The notes below the pieces were generated by a model, which did no database searches, was not told the DNA's origin, and saw only the letters and a list, made by a program, of their open reading frames with translations. Positions 21,828 to 34,210 of a stretch of 64,000 bases of DNA are shown here, piece after piece. The first letter of the stretch is position 1; each line of letters opens with the position of its first letter. The DNA is from Stenogyne calaminthoides. Lineage: Eukaryota > Streptophyta > Magnoliopsida > Lamiales > Lamiaceae. The translations under genes were made by a program, and so were the position numbers. The stretch is taken from contig JBBCBC010000019.1 in the NCBI GenBank assembly GCA_037126765.1, positions 31,084,222-31,148,221 of the forward strand, read 5' to 3'.

Positions 21828-23165
21828 TCAGATCTGTTTACCTTTCTGACAAGAACCACAAATCATGGTTTCTCCAATATTCAGCTTTGGTAAACCTCTT
21901 ACAGCACCAACCTTCACAAGTTTCTGGATATTCCTGTAGTTAACATGTCCAAGTTTTTGATGCCATAAAACTTCTTCATCATTATTGGCAAGATTGCAAA
22001 CATTGTTAGTTCCAATAAGATAACAATTATCAATTGACCTATTACCAGTCATAAGACACTTATTTTCATTATTCAGAACATAACAAGAATTCTTATCAAA
22101 CTTGACATGTAAATTGTCATCACATAGTTGACTTATACTAATCAAATTAGCAAGCAAACCTTCAACATGTAAGACATTAGACAATTTAGGAACTCCTTCA
22201 ACATTGAGAGTACCTTTCCCAACAATTTTCCCTTTGGAACCACCACCATAAGTGACATTTCCTCCATCAAATTTCTCATAATCAGATAGGAAATTCACTT
22301 GACCAGTCATGTGCCTAGAACAACCATTATCAAAGTACCATAAACCAGGCACACATGCTTTCAGAGATGTATACACAACATTACAAGTCACATTTAATTT
22401 ACTGACACATTGAGTTTTAGCACATTGTGACTTAGAAATTTCAGCTTGTAACACCTTCATGTCCTCTTTCAATTTATCACAAAAAGGACTAATATGACCA
22501 TGATCAAAATAATAGTGACACACATACTTCTTTTTCTTCTTTTTAATATGAACTTTTGTTTCCACTGGAGCTTCAACATTAGTCTTTTCTCCAGCTTTAA
22601 CAAATTTCACAGGTTTAAAGCTTTTAGAAGTAGTTTTAAAATCAAGACCAGAAGTATCAGATTTACCAACCATCAAAGCATCTTTTAAAACGTCAGTACT
22701 TTTGGCATATTTCTTGAAACACAAGGTTGAACTTTTCAATTCTTCCTTAAGTTTAGAAATTTCCAAATCATTTCTTATTAAGACAACTTCAAGTTTGGTT
22801 AGTGAGTCTCTCAAGTCATCATTTTCCTTAGTCATAGACTTTAGAATCTGATTTTGAGAATCCCATTTATCAAACAAATCTTTACAACCTGATCCACATG
22901 ATTCACTATTCACAACAGATGTTCCTTTATCATCAATTAAACCATTAAAACAGTTAACAGTTTTATCAGAACAATCTTCATCTAATGTTACTTCAGATGT
23001 GGTAACATCTGTTTCAACATCAGAATCAGAATAGTCCAGATCATCATCTAAGGAATCATCATAATCTATTCTAGCATAGAATGCACGTTCTTCATTTTGT
23101 TCTTCATGCTCTTCATTAGATTCATCACTTAAAGTAGCATTGAAGTTCAATTTCAGTTTAAGCAA
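21828..23165 (-). pseudogene. SIRE-like gag C-terminus, protease and pre-integrase
   Basis: A 445-codon open stretch. The zinc knuckle CNACHGYGHYANEC lies just upstream in another frame (about 23219-23175). The N-terminal half is acidic, with a probable coiled coil (ILKSMTKENDDLRDSLTKLE). The protease is marked by LWYFDNGCSRHMTG, where the usual D-S/T-G is D-N-G. GAG-pre-integrase follows with LWHQKLGHVNYRNI and CGSCQKGKQ. The copia order protease before integrase is clear. The N in DNG occurs in some copia proteases and need not mean loss of activity. Confidence 0.82.
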
Positions 23166-24208
23166 GGAATTAGCACATTCATTCGCATAATGACCATACC
23201 CGTGACATGCATTACATTGAACAGACTTTCTATACTCAGGGTCAACTTTGTCATACCTGCCTTTGATTCCATTACCAATTTGCCTTGGTTGGAACGCATT
23301 ACCTTCTTTTCAAAGGTTTGTTGAGAGTTGTTGATCTGAATCTTTGGTTGAATGTTGCCTTTGAACTTGCTATTCCTCTTTTTCATAAGAGCTTCGAATT
23401 GCCTTGTCATAAAAGCAATGTACTCTTCGGGGTTGGAACATATGTCAGCAACATCATCCTCTGAATCAGTTTCAGTCACAATAGGCACTTGCTCAGCATT
23501 TGAAGATGTTTCACCTTTGAACACCACCACTTTCTTTGCATCAGCTTTGTCATCTTTCTCAGTTGTATTCATCTCATACGCACGTAGGATGCTGATCAGT
23601 TCATTTTGACTTAGTGTATCTGTATCCCTTGTCTTTTCAATTGCACAAATCTTTGCATCGAAGCGCTTAGGTACAGTACGCAAAATCTTATGAACTAATC
23701 TCACATTGGAGATGAGATCTCCAAGAGATTGAGCTTCATTTGCAATTTCAGTGACCCGTTCATTGTAAGAAGAAATTGTTTCATCCTCCTTCATCTTCAA
23801 GTTCTCGAACTTTGTCCCAAGCATTCGAAGTCTGGACCTTCGAACACTATCTGAACCTTCATTGTGCTCTTGCAATCTATCCCAAGCTTCTTTTGCAGAA
23901 ACACATGTTGATATGATCTTGAACATGGTCATATCAACTGATGTGAATATTGCATTTAAAGCTTTAGAATTGTAGCTAGCAGTTGTACTTTCATCATTAG
24001 TCCAATCCAGTTCGCGTTTGACTGTAACTTCTCCTTCTTCATCTGCAGCATTCTTAGGAGGTGTCCATCCTGAAAGTATACTTCTCCAAGCACGTTAATC
24101 AATTGACTTGATTTACATTCTCATCTTTAGTTTCCAATACGCATAGTTTGTACCATCAAGAATTGGTGGTCTCAAACTTTGTGGAGTAAGTGGATATTCC
24201 ATTGCCAT
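23153..24208 (-). pseudogene. SIRE-like copia gag
   Basis: Starts at ATG 24208 (MAMEYPLTPQSLRPP), 67 bp from the 5' LTR, and includes ILDGTNYAYWKLKM, typical of copia Gag N-termini. Two in-frame stops (near 24111 and 24095) interrupt it before a 259-codon open stretch at 23932-23153 with AWDRLQEHNEGSDSVRRSRL and DETISSYNERV, the UBN2/gag-polypeptide signature. A frameshift near the end moves the zinc knuckle to another frame. Confidence 0.82.
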
Positions 24209-24257
24209 AACAAAAACAACACACTTGACACAGGATCTAACTTAGTAAAATCAAGTT

Positions 24258-24272
24258 TCGGCTCTGGTGTCA
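24258..24272 (-). promoter_or_regulatory. Primer-binding site of the SIRE-like element
   Basis: On the minus strand, beside the 5' LTR, TGACACCAGAGCC matches 10 of 13 positions of TGGTATCAGAGCC, the initiator-tRNA-Met primer site. The CAGAGCC core is intact; the rest has drifted. Confidence 0.55.
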
Positions 24273-24274
24273 AC

Positions 24275-25091
24275 TGAAAGTGTGTTTTACGGGGTTGTGT
24301 TTAGTAAAATCAGAGTAATGTTACACTGAATGTTGTGACACTAAAAGTAACATTCAATAGACAGAAACAGCGGAAGACTCAGAAACATAACACACAAATT
24401 TTAATAAGACTTTACACAATCTATATCAATATAGATTGTGAAGCTCTATGGCCAAAATCACTATTTATTAAAAATAATGAGTACAAAGAGGTACACAAAT
24501 CGACCCACTTGAAACAAGATCAAACATATGATCTAAAAGGCTAGGTGTATTTTCTACACTATCAAATAATCTATTCTAAGAACAAATCTAGCACCAACTC
24601 GAGGTATTGTAAACCCTACAATTACACTCTAATGGTAAAACAAAATCCACAACAACGACCCTATCACTCAGGATGCACTCACGCACTCTACAGTTGATGC
24701 TCGGGTGTTGCTTAAAGATGGCACACGATATATAGCTATATTTGGCAATTGATGTGAACACCAATATCATCTATTTATAGACTTCGTGTATGCCTTACTA
24801 GAGCCTCCTTGAAGGATCTAGAAACTCTTCAATCCACTCTTCCATGATCTTTGTAACTACCACTTAGTGGGTCTTCTTTGATCTCTGAAAAAACAGCCGC
24901 ATGATCTAGTCAACTCTACTCGATTCTTGAAGCTTGTGGAACCTTCTGGAATCTTGCAAAACAACCTAGATCGTCAACCTGCAGTCAACAACATCAAAGA
25001 CAACATTGAACATAAAAGTGTTAGTGGTTAAGAAGAAATGACGAATACTGATGTTGTAACCAATGTTGTAACATCGGTGGCAACATCAACA
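24275..25091 (-). repeat. 5' LTR of the SIRE-like element
   Basis: 817 bp, TG...CA, near-identical to 14241-15017 apart from point changes and the 40-bp segment kept here. It ends at the ATATG target duplication. Confidence 0.92.
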
Positions 25092-25096
25092 ATATG

Positions 25097-26420
25097 GATG
25101 TTGCTTGATAACTTTGATACACAAGTAATGTGAATAGAAGTAAATAATTGATTACCCTCGCTCACTCAACTCATCTCACATGATACTCATTGTTGATGTT
25201 CTAACCAAGCAACAACAATACAATCAATAACTCTTAGTGATTGACCCCTCACTAATACCCAATATCATTACTATTCTCGAGTCATACCAAGCTACCCCTT
25301 ATTTTTTTGAAAAAATTGAATGACATGTCACCGACTTTAAAAAGCATTTCTTACCATTCCAATTATATTTTAAACGGATACTGAATGTATCATCAAGTAT
25401 ACCTTAAAAAAAAATGCATCACCAAGTACTTGTTAAATATAAGCTGACCACGAGTGTGTAGATAAATGAATTACTTTACTTTTCTAATGAATCATCATTC
25501 GCATAATTCCACAACTTGTGTAAATAGTTTTTTTCAAATACATTTCAATACATTATTAAAGAAAACTTACTAATAGTTATAGATTTTTTATGGAAATTAC
25601 CAATAAATATAAATGAGATTGTATATATAGTCAAAGTTGCACGCGAAAATATAAATATATTTACGTATATGCAATTATTTTGTATATAATAGTAAATTGC
25701 AATCTTGAAACGTACTTATAAATAAGTACTCCATTATTAATCATCTATCACCCACTTTTTAATTATTATCTATCTAACTCAACACTTTTTTTTTTTCCTA
25801 TTCTTTATTTTACACACACACCCTCTCTACACTAAATTTTCGATATACAATCAATCATCTATCACATATTTTTTTAAATAGTACCTTATCAAATCCTACA
25901 AAATCCATACAAAATCCCAATATACATTTTACTGTTTCATCCAGTTAGGTGATTTTTGTTTTACATTCTAGAAATCAGGTTTGGGTTTGAAATTTACGGT
26001 TCAACTTCGAAACTTTGAATCCGATTTTAAAAAATTACCACTAAACATTCATAAATCTACTATCGCATTTTTCAATCAATCAATCTCTCCTTACACTTTT
26101 GTAGTTTTATATATTTAATTTATAATTCACATCACCTAATCATCACAGTTACACTCAATAATAATATAATAATACAAATTCATTCACTTTTATACATTGA
26201 CTTAACATAAAATTAAAGTTCACACTACTTTAAAACTCAAATAAAAAACACCTTACAATTTTTCAGAATTTTTAAAAAAAACCCCTCAATTTCAAAAATT
26301 ATTTTTAAAAGTCATTTAAAACTCAAAGCTAACACCACCTTATAATTGTATGTATGTTAAGGGTAAAAATAAAAAAGGAAGCATTCTTCCCCCATATATA
26401 TGGAGGGGGATTTTATCCCA
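25097..26420. other. AT-rich intergenic stretch, no gene seen
   Basis: No open frame of note. The first 150 bp contains sequence partly complementary to the flank left of the SIRE-like element, which may be the other half of an older inverted-repeat element split by that insertion. Confidence 0.5.
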
Positions 26421-26422
26421 GA

Positions 26423-26738
26423 CTTAGGGAGTGTTTGCAAAAACTTATGGTTTTAAAAAAGTGATTAAAATTAATAATTATAAAAAAAGTAATTAATAGT
26501 AGAAGTTGATAGTTTTTGTAAAAAAATTCAAAGAAAAGTTGATAGTATTTGCAAAAAAAGTTGAAAGTTTTTAAATAAAACTAATAAGCTACTAAAGCAT
26601 CCCCGTTGAAGCTTTTAGTTTATAGCTTATGAGAGTTTATTTAAGCTACTAAAAATGAAATAAAACACTCCAAATTACTTCTACACACAATTCTAGATGA
26701 CTATAATCGCTTATAAGTTTTTACAAACACCCCCTTAG
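26423..26738. mobile_element. hAT-like foldback MITE
   Basis: Left end CTTAGGGAGTGTTTGCAAAA and right end, inverted, CTAAGGGGGTGTTTGTAAAA match over about 25 bp. The (T)AGGG(A/G)GTGTTTG start is common to plant hAT MITEs. No clear 8-bp duplication flanks it, so the class is tentative. Confidence 0.5.
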
Positions 26739-26983
26739 CATTAAAAGGGACTTTTAACCCAATTCAACTAACTTAAACACGAACCAATGCTTTCACATAG
26801 ACATGGCATCAGAAACTATTATCAAGAACAAATGAGATATTTTGTATGTATATAACTGGAATGCAACATAGATAATGTATCAACTATGAAGTGTTATTTA
26901 TACAGGGCTACTATCCCATTAGCAAATGAAACGTGTGATTTTGGACACTAAATCCTGCTTCATTACCTGTACTGAGGGGTGAT

Positions 26984-29900
26984 TTAGTCTTTGAGGATTT
27001 CGTTTTTGCTCGTCAAACCATAACCGATGGGGAATAGAGGGTCGTACGAGGCGTCCTCAGCATGCATGGGGAGTTCTTTGACATTTTTAAACCAAGTGAA
27101 GGGTAATCGGCCTTGGAATTCGTAATCCCCGAAGATGGCATCTGTGATTCCGACCCCTTCACTACCGGGAAGCCATGCAGCAACAAGAGCTTCAGTTTTG
27201 TCCAAACACAGCCCTAAAACCAACGGCCTCCCAGATATCAAGATTGCTAATGTGGGGACTTTATCAGCAACGGCACTTATGAGTGCGGCTCCGTTGAAAG
27301 GGATTGTGAGGTCTGCGCTGTCACCACCGAATTCAGCATATGGGGCTTCGCCCACAACTACAATGGCAAAAGAATGGTCTTTCCTGTTTAAGGTTGTTAG
27401 AGATGGAATTTCTTCGTATATTACTTCTGTTTTGTCCCCTGCAACTTCTCTAATAGCATCCAAAATGGTAGAGCCTGTTGTGAATATATTGAGTGTTGGT
27501 TAAATTGATCATTTCACCAACTCATTAGACATGGAAGAGGACAAATATTCACATTCTTATTCAGATATTTTCAAGAAAATATTCTAGCATCCTAGTGAAG
27601 AAGACATGAAAAACTTTCTAATTATGTGCATGCCAATGCGCTGCTTCTTGGTGCTTCGATTTTACACACGCAGTCATGTTAAATGCACATACACACACAG
27701 AGGAAGGGAGGTAGGGAGATGTAAACTAGTTTCAATTTGTGAGTATTTTTAAACAGTATTAGTTGTTTTATTAAAACGTATTAGTTTGTCAATATTAGTT
27801 ATTTCATTCAAAAGTATTAGTTGTTATACTCTAAACAGATAATTTCGACCAAGTTGTATGCTAGAACTATTTTACTTGACCAATTCAAAGGAAATGAACA
27901 ATGTCTTACTACCAAATAAGGTCCCATATTCTGCAATCATACAGCTAGAAAATTCAAAGCAACCATGACACTATCACTATGATGACATGATACATTGATA
28001 AGGAAAAAAACAAAGAATCTCATGCTAGTCAATGAAAACAGCTAAAGCAAAAAGTTGACTAACATACACAGGAAAGTTGGCTCAAACTTACGTACATATC
28101 GATAGAAGCATATCTCGAGCTCTGAGAACAGATAACAAAGTTTACACTATTGATTTGTGGTCATGTAGGACAGCTAAATGCTACCCCCGCGCCCCCACCG
28201 TTCCTAATTATCTGTCTGATTTTATCTATTTATATATACCAATTTTTCATTAATAAGGATATCAAAAAACCATCATGTCCCTCATTAATTAGGATATCGA
28301 AAGACTAACAACAAGATGATTAGTATTATTAGGATATATGTAGAAGAAAAAAGGTAAATTTTTGTTGATATTAGCAATGTCCCAAATAATTAATTAGGAA
28401 CACAATTTCGGATAGAATCAGACAGATAAAGAAAGTATAAGTTAACTCACCAGTGGTTATTCTACCACCTCTGCCATCCCAGGTCTTTGTCCACCCCCCA
28501 CATTGATAGCCCAGATCATCAGCATGCTTTCCAACCACAAGAATTCGTTTAGCATTCCGGTCAAGTGGAAGAAATGGTTTGTTTTGATCCTTCCCGTTCT
28601 TTAAAAGAACTAAGGATTTACGAACTGCTTCACGGGCTAAATTCTTGTGTTGCTGAAAATATCATCCAAATATTATGATTTTTTCCAAGGGACAAATGCT
28701 GATTCTCCTTGGTCTATTATTTCTACATATAAAGGTTCTAGTAAAAATACTACTTCACCTCAACTTCTCCTGAAGATCATCCTTTTTTTTATTTTTTTAT
28801 CAAAGCTCTCAATCTCATAAAAGCAGTAACCCCTAATAAATATCCCATATATACTAACACATCTGATATTTTATTTGAGAAACTAATTAGACATGATTCT
28901 TATATTCTAAGGGGGGTGATAGGAATGCAGGAATGAAATTAAAAAGTAAGGGAATGATGATAGGAAAGGAATGACGCGAGTATAACCTACTTTTATATGT
29001 CAAAGGAAAGAGAAATGAATGGAATGGTAATTTTAGAAATTAATTTCTTGATTTTTATTCCATAAATGATATTTAGAAAGAAACACAAAAAATTGAATAA
29101 AAGTACATATATGATAAAACTAACTCTTAGATAAAATAAAATTGGGTATATCAAAGAAATTTTTATATAAAAAATAATAATTGTATGCCAAGAACGCATG
29201 TTGAATATCGAATAAATTAATCACCTTTTAATTCATTGATCATTAACTTTGCAATGTTTCAGAATAGTTTATGAATTTTATATGACAAACAACATAAGAT
29301 CTAAATGTAAAAACCAAAATACAAAGAAGCTAATTCTGATTTGACCAACCTTAGGCTCTATAATTCAAACTAACTTTAGTCATCAAAGTCGGATGCTAAT
29401 TTTTTTAGCCTTTTGATTTCAGGCTGCAATATCTATGCATACTGTCAACAATTTTGGAGAGCTCACCTCACATCTAACTGTATCAAATAGCGAACCATCG
29501 CTCAGGGGATGTTCGAAGAGGCCAGCAACAAACTTTACTCTCAGAATTCTTTCAACTGCATCATCAATTCTGGTCATTGGTATTATTCCTGACTCCACCA
29601 AATGCAGCAAACCCTCTAGAAATAATTGATATCGAAAAGGCACCATCACCTGACCAAAAAAAAAAGACTTACTGATTTTGGGTTTTCTATAAACTTGAAA
29701 CTTGTTGAATATATTAATATGGATTTTACATGTGAGTTGTCAGAGTCGGAATATTGAAAGAAGTGAGACTAACTTATAAGCCTAGTGAGATACTCCTCCT
29801 ATCATCAATTGGTTTTAGGATGGAACCTCACTAGGGTCGTGGCTAGTCCCCTTCATTATTGGGTGCACTTCAATGTGTGGGACCACACAGGGCACCCTTG

Positions 29901-32540
29901 ATTTCTACAAAACTGTTGAAGAAAATGTGATATTTACCATATCAATTCCTGCAGTGATTGCTAATAAAACACTCTGCTGGTAATTAGCCCCATGAGGACT
30001 ATGAAGCCTGTCTAGGCCTTCGGAATCAGAAATGATAAACCCCTGCAGATATTGGACGAAGTTACCAGTTACTAATATACTAGTATAATTATATTCAATG
30101 ACAATATTTTATATGCACCAGGTACACCATGCAGTTAAGTGCAAATTCAAACGGTATTAGTTGTTTTCACTGAACAGTGTTAGGTGTTTTCATTGAATAG
30201 TATTAATTGTGCACCAGTTGCACGGAGCAACTGTTGTACAAAAAAACTTACTCTTATTCCATAGCAGAAAAAAAAAAAAAAAAAACACGTGATTATGTGG
30301 ATCAATAAAAGAACAGAAACTGGAATGTTTGTCCAATCATAGTAGACTTACCTTGAAACCAAGCTTATCTTTCAAGACCTCTGTAAGAAGAAAGCGGCTA
30401 GTATGTAATTTGGTCCCATTCCAGCTAGAGTACGATGCCATTATGGTACATACCCCTTGAGAGATACAGTCAAGGTAAGGGGCCATGTGAATTTTCTCTA
30501 ATTCATCATATGATGATACCGTATCTCCTTCATTTAGGCCATAACTGGTTCCCCCATCTCCTACAAAATGCTTTGCACATGCAACAACATTTTCTCTGAA
30601 GTTAAATATTCTCATCAGTTAACTCTGACAACACTCTAAATGCACATAATGAGCTTCAAGGAAAACATAGAACCAGATGAAGGAATTTGAAGAACTGTAT
30701 ACAGAATTCTGAGAGAACTTGAAAAGGAGAAATTGTTGCAGGTTTGGTAACTCTCTGCAGGTATAGAATCTAAGTTGAGTTGGTGGAAAACAATTTTAAA
30801 CAATCCACTCCTAGAAATTTAAGATCACAACTAAAGGGGTCTCCAAAAATTGAAGGCGGCAATTTTTTAACCAAATGCCGTTCTCTTACTAGTTTGAACC
30901 CATTAGTAAACATAGACTGTGTTTCTAATTATATAATGTATCAATCAATTGTCTGGAAAAGAATGTTGTTCAAAGTTTTATTAGTTCAAGTTGTTTGTAC
31001 CTCCCAGCAAGAAATGGGTAACCCCCCGGGTGTCCTTGAGGTGGTTGTCCTTGCAAGCCAGACACCTTCACCGTCATCTTCTTAACAATCTGAGTGTCTT
31101 CACTAAAACTCTCATAGCACCTTCCCCATCTGGGATCTCTACACACCTGTTAGCATCATCCTAATCAACAATTTCAGATGATTTTAACAGGAAAAGAAAA
31201 GAACTAAGATAAATCACAAAGTGATACTGAACAACCACAATAAAGCAAATCAGGGAAAAGCTTGTATAAAGTAACCATTTTTAAAAAATTATGCATTTGG
31301 GTCTTAATATACTCATTAGAATTGATATTCCTTTATATCCAATTAGTGCTTATTTTGGTAGTTTTATCGTTTTACTGTTTGAAAGAGAATGTGAGATGCA
31401 AGTTTTTTTCTTTCTTTTTCAGTTAATCCAGATATAGATGGAGCATTACTATTAAAATGTCAGTAATTTAACAGCAAACGGACTGAAGATAAGAAGTATT
31501 TTGTTTACAAAATCCCTTCTCTTTATTAAAACAAAATCATGTAAGGTATCAGACACGATATAATACTATTGATCACTACACTATAAAGTAAAACTTACAG
31601 CAACAGATGGAGCAAAAGTATAGTGAATCCCACTTGCTCTAACTTCAAGAGCTGTAGCGGCGCCAATCCGCCGGACCAAGTCAGCATCTCTAGAAGAGGA
31701 CAATTACATAGCTCATATCATTCAGCCAGCATTCAAAGAAATTCTATTGCAATTAAGAGTTTACACAATTCAATTTAAATCAACCTCGTAGCTCCAAGGC
31801 CTATGTTGTGAGGAAAAATGGTTGCACCGTAGACATTGTTATTACCATGAACAGCATCAATCCCATACAACAAAGGAATTCCAAGGCGTGAATCCAGTGC
31901 CTCCTTCTGGAAATTATCAACCATGGCTGCCCAATATGACGACGTTGCATCTTCAAACGGCCCACTCCCACCTACACTCAGTATACTCCCTGCACCAATC
32001 AAAAAAACAAAATGCAATCGCCAAAAAATCAATCTAAATTCATATATAATGAGTTTATGACTGTTGAAATTCAAAACGATGAAGAACAATTCATTCCGAA
32101 ATGCAATTTCCCCAATTCTAAACATAAATCATTAGCAGAACATTGAAATTGCAACTCTCAGCTCTGCATGAGTGCAATGCAACATTGAATAAGTTTAACT
32201 AAAATACCCAATATATTGTACACGGAACAATGGCAATTTCCCCAATTCCAAACACAAAAACATTAGCAGAAACATGAAATTTCACCTCTCAGCTCTGCAT
32301 AAGTGCAATATTGAATAAATCTAACTAAAACCTAAACAGATAATGAGCATTTTTTTTTTCAAATTCACACCAGTATTACTTCGACTGACCTATGCCGATG
32401 TCTTTAATGAGTGAAGGCGTGGCGACTTGGCGCTCAATTTGGGTCATTTGACCGATTTTCTCTTTAAGGGTCATTCGAGAGAGCAGATCCTGAACTCTTG
32501 CTTCGATTGGAGCATTCGGGTCTTTGTAGATGCAGCTCAT
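26984..32540 (-). CDS. GH3 family beta-D-glucosidase/exoglucanase, nine exons
   Basis: Exons: 32540-32390, 31989-31785, 31689-31599, 31146-31001, 30595-30352, 30042-29938, 29649-29467, 28652-28451, 27474-26984. All introns are GT-AG and the joined frame is open for 605 residues. The start MSCIYKDPNAP aligns with the conserved YKDP...ARVQDLLSRMTLKEKIGQM opening of plant GH3. There is no signal peptide, as in the Arabidopsis At3g47000 branch. Family landmarks in order: YGIDAVHGNNNVYGAT, VCRDPRWGRCYESF, ACAKHFVGDGGT, GFIISDSEGLDRL (nucleophile Asp), RIDDAVERILRVKF, YQCGGWTKTWDG, and VVVGEAPYAEFGGD, near where the acid/base Glu is expected. It should release glucose from beta-glucans or glucosides. 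Odd point: the nucleophile is followed by Ser where the family has Trp. Introns hold MITE insertions, but no lesion is seen in coding sequence. Confidence 0.92.
28207..28431. repeat. Inverted repeat in a GH3 intron, probable MITE
   Basis: TTATCTGTCTGATTTTATC at the left is matched in inverted form by GATAGAATCAGACAGATAA at the right, about 180 bp apart. It lies in the intron between exons 8 and 9. No clear TSD, so the superfamily is open. Confidence 0.5.
30100..30253. mobile_element. Mutator-type MITE in GH3 intron 5
   Basis: Left end GACAATATTTTATATGCACC and right end, inverted, GAGTAAGTTTTTTTGTACA match the ends of the MITE at 13781. The flanks ATATTCAAT (30091-30099) and TTATTCCAT (30254-30262) agree at 7 of 9 positions, a decayed 9-bp duplication. 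Related internal sequence (AGTATTAGTTGTTTT) recurs near 27755 in intron 8. Confidence 0.6.
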
Positions 32541-33256
32541 GCTTTCAGTTCGACGTAGATATCAATTCAAATTCAACAAAACATTGGTAGCAGGAAAATG
32601 ACGAAATTATAGATGGTTGATGATATGGGTGGATTTTACATGAAGAAGAGTGATCGTTGACTTGTAACGGTTCCAATTGTGTGAGCTTGATCATGAAAAG
32701 GTAATTGATCTATTGAATTCATTATCTAATCTAAGTATAAATATTAGGGGACAAAAACTTGTCTAAATCGGGTTCATGTTATGACGTATGACCTTATTTT
32801 TAATTTATGACTCTTTAGTAATTTAGAAAAATGTGTGGGTAATTTAGAAAAATGAATAAAACGAGTTAAATAATTCAAATTCATAGAATAGACCTAGTTC
32901 ATGAGAGACGAATTCATATTAGGGATGAATTTATAACTTAATATAAAAATAAAAGTTATTTTATGTCATAAGATTTGAAAAAAAAATTAAATTAAGAGAA
33001 TTTTTTTCCAACTCTATCTTTTTTTCGTCATTTCATTATTTTAATTCGTACTATTATATATACATAATGTATCAATATCATTTCATAATGTATGCAAAAA
33101 TGTAATACATTTTAGTTATAATATTTCAATTCGAGACACTTTTGTGTGAGACCGTCTCACTATGAGACGAAGTGTAATTTGAGTATTGACGCTTTAACAT
33201 TTTGGGAGGGGTGGTGTTAATCTATATCTATATCTATATCTATACTATATTAAAAA

Positions 33257-33858
33257 GTGACAAGAGTGTGGAAATCATTTTTGGATCAATTTACCCTTAC
33301 TCTTTTTAATCTTGATCATTTACACCCTATATTTTAATTTATTATTTATTTTGTTATTAATTTTCATTATCCCCTTTTACAATTGATGTCTTTTCATTTT
33401 CTCATTTCATTTATAATTCTTATCAATTACTACATCCGTCTCCAAAAAAAACCAAGACACTACTTTTTATTATTATTTTTTTTTGGCGAGTTGTTTATTA
33501 GTATTTCAAATGATAAAGTGGTTTTTAAAGAGAGATATTATAGATCTACCTCTCAAAAGTGACAAGAGTGTGGAAATCATTTTTTGACCAATTTACCCTT
33601 ACTCTTTTTAATCTTGATCATTTACACCCCATATTTTAATTTATTATTTATTTTGTTATTAATTTTCATTATCCCCTTTTACAATTGATGTCTTTTCGTT
33701 TTCCCATTTCATTTATAATTTTATCAATTACTACCATAAAGTCCAAAAAAACGCGTGCACACCACTTTTATTATCGAGTTTTTTGAAGCGAGTTGTTTAT
33801 TAGTATTTCAAATGATAAAGTGATTTTTTAAAGAGGTATTATAGATCTACCTCTCATC
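33257..33858 (+). repeat. 302-bp tandem duplication inside the Helitron
   Basis: GTGACAAGAGTGTGGAAATC starts at 33257 and again at 33559, and the copies stay aligned through TATAGATCTACCTCTC. A third, shorter 5'-end-like copy (TATATTAAAAAATGACAAG) starts near 34036. The Helitron 5' terminal region is thus present about three times. Confidence 0.8.
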
Positions 33859-33972
33859 TATCAGACGATATCTTAAAAAAAATATTTTATCATTTCAAAT
33901 ACTAAAAAAAAAACTTCGTAAAAAATACGCGGAAAACAAATAAACATGCACGTTTTTTTTGGACGGAGGGGG
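33731..33972. mobile_element. Stowaway-like MITE within the Helitron
   Basis: TA|CTACCATAAAGTCC at the left and GGACGGAGGGGG|TA at the right form an imperfect inverted pair with TA duplications. The right end is the usual Tc1/mariner Stowaway terminus (CCCCCTCCGTCC inverted). A left-end relic also lies in the first duplication unit near 33431. Confidence 0.55.
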
Positions 33973-34210
33973 TATTTTTCAACCGGTATTTTATTATTAT
34001 TTATTTTATTGTTACTTTTTTTATCTATCTATATCTATATTATATTAAAAAATGACAAGAGTGTGGAAATTATTTTTGGACCAATTTACATTTGCTCAAA
34101 CTATATTAGTTAGACAAATTGTCAGGAATTTCTAAATGATTTGGGATATGTAAGTTGTTAAAAATATAATATGAAAAAACAAAAAATAAAGACCCTAATG
34201 CTTAAATTTT

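Larger units (their letters stand above)
14241..25091 (-). mobile_element. Complete SIRE-like Ty1/copia retrotransposon, TSD ATATG
   Basis: The 10.85-kb element lies between perfect 5-bp duplications ATATG (14236-14240 and 25092-25096). Its two LTRs have TG...CA ends, with a primer site beside the right LTR and a purine tract beside the left LTR, so it is transcribed leftwards. Coding order is gag, protease, integrase, RT, RNase H, then an extra ORF downstream of pol; the large size and that extra ORF suggest the SIRE/Maximus lineage. Many stops and frameshifts make it non-autonomous now. The LTRs differ at scattered sites and by a roughly 40-bp gap, so the insertion is not very recent. Confidence 0.92.

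Noticed and set aside
28900..29215. GGGGGGTGATAGGAATG region in a GH3 intron as another MITE
   Set aside because: I could not find a convincing inverted partner or TSD at the other end.
30780..31085. 101-codon plus-strand ORF in the GH3 region
   Set aside because: It overlaps an intron and exon 4 in antisense and shows no family features.
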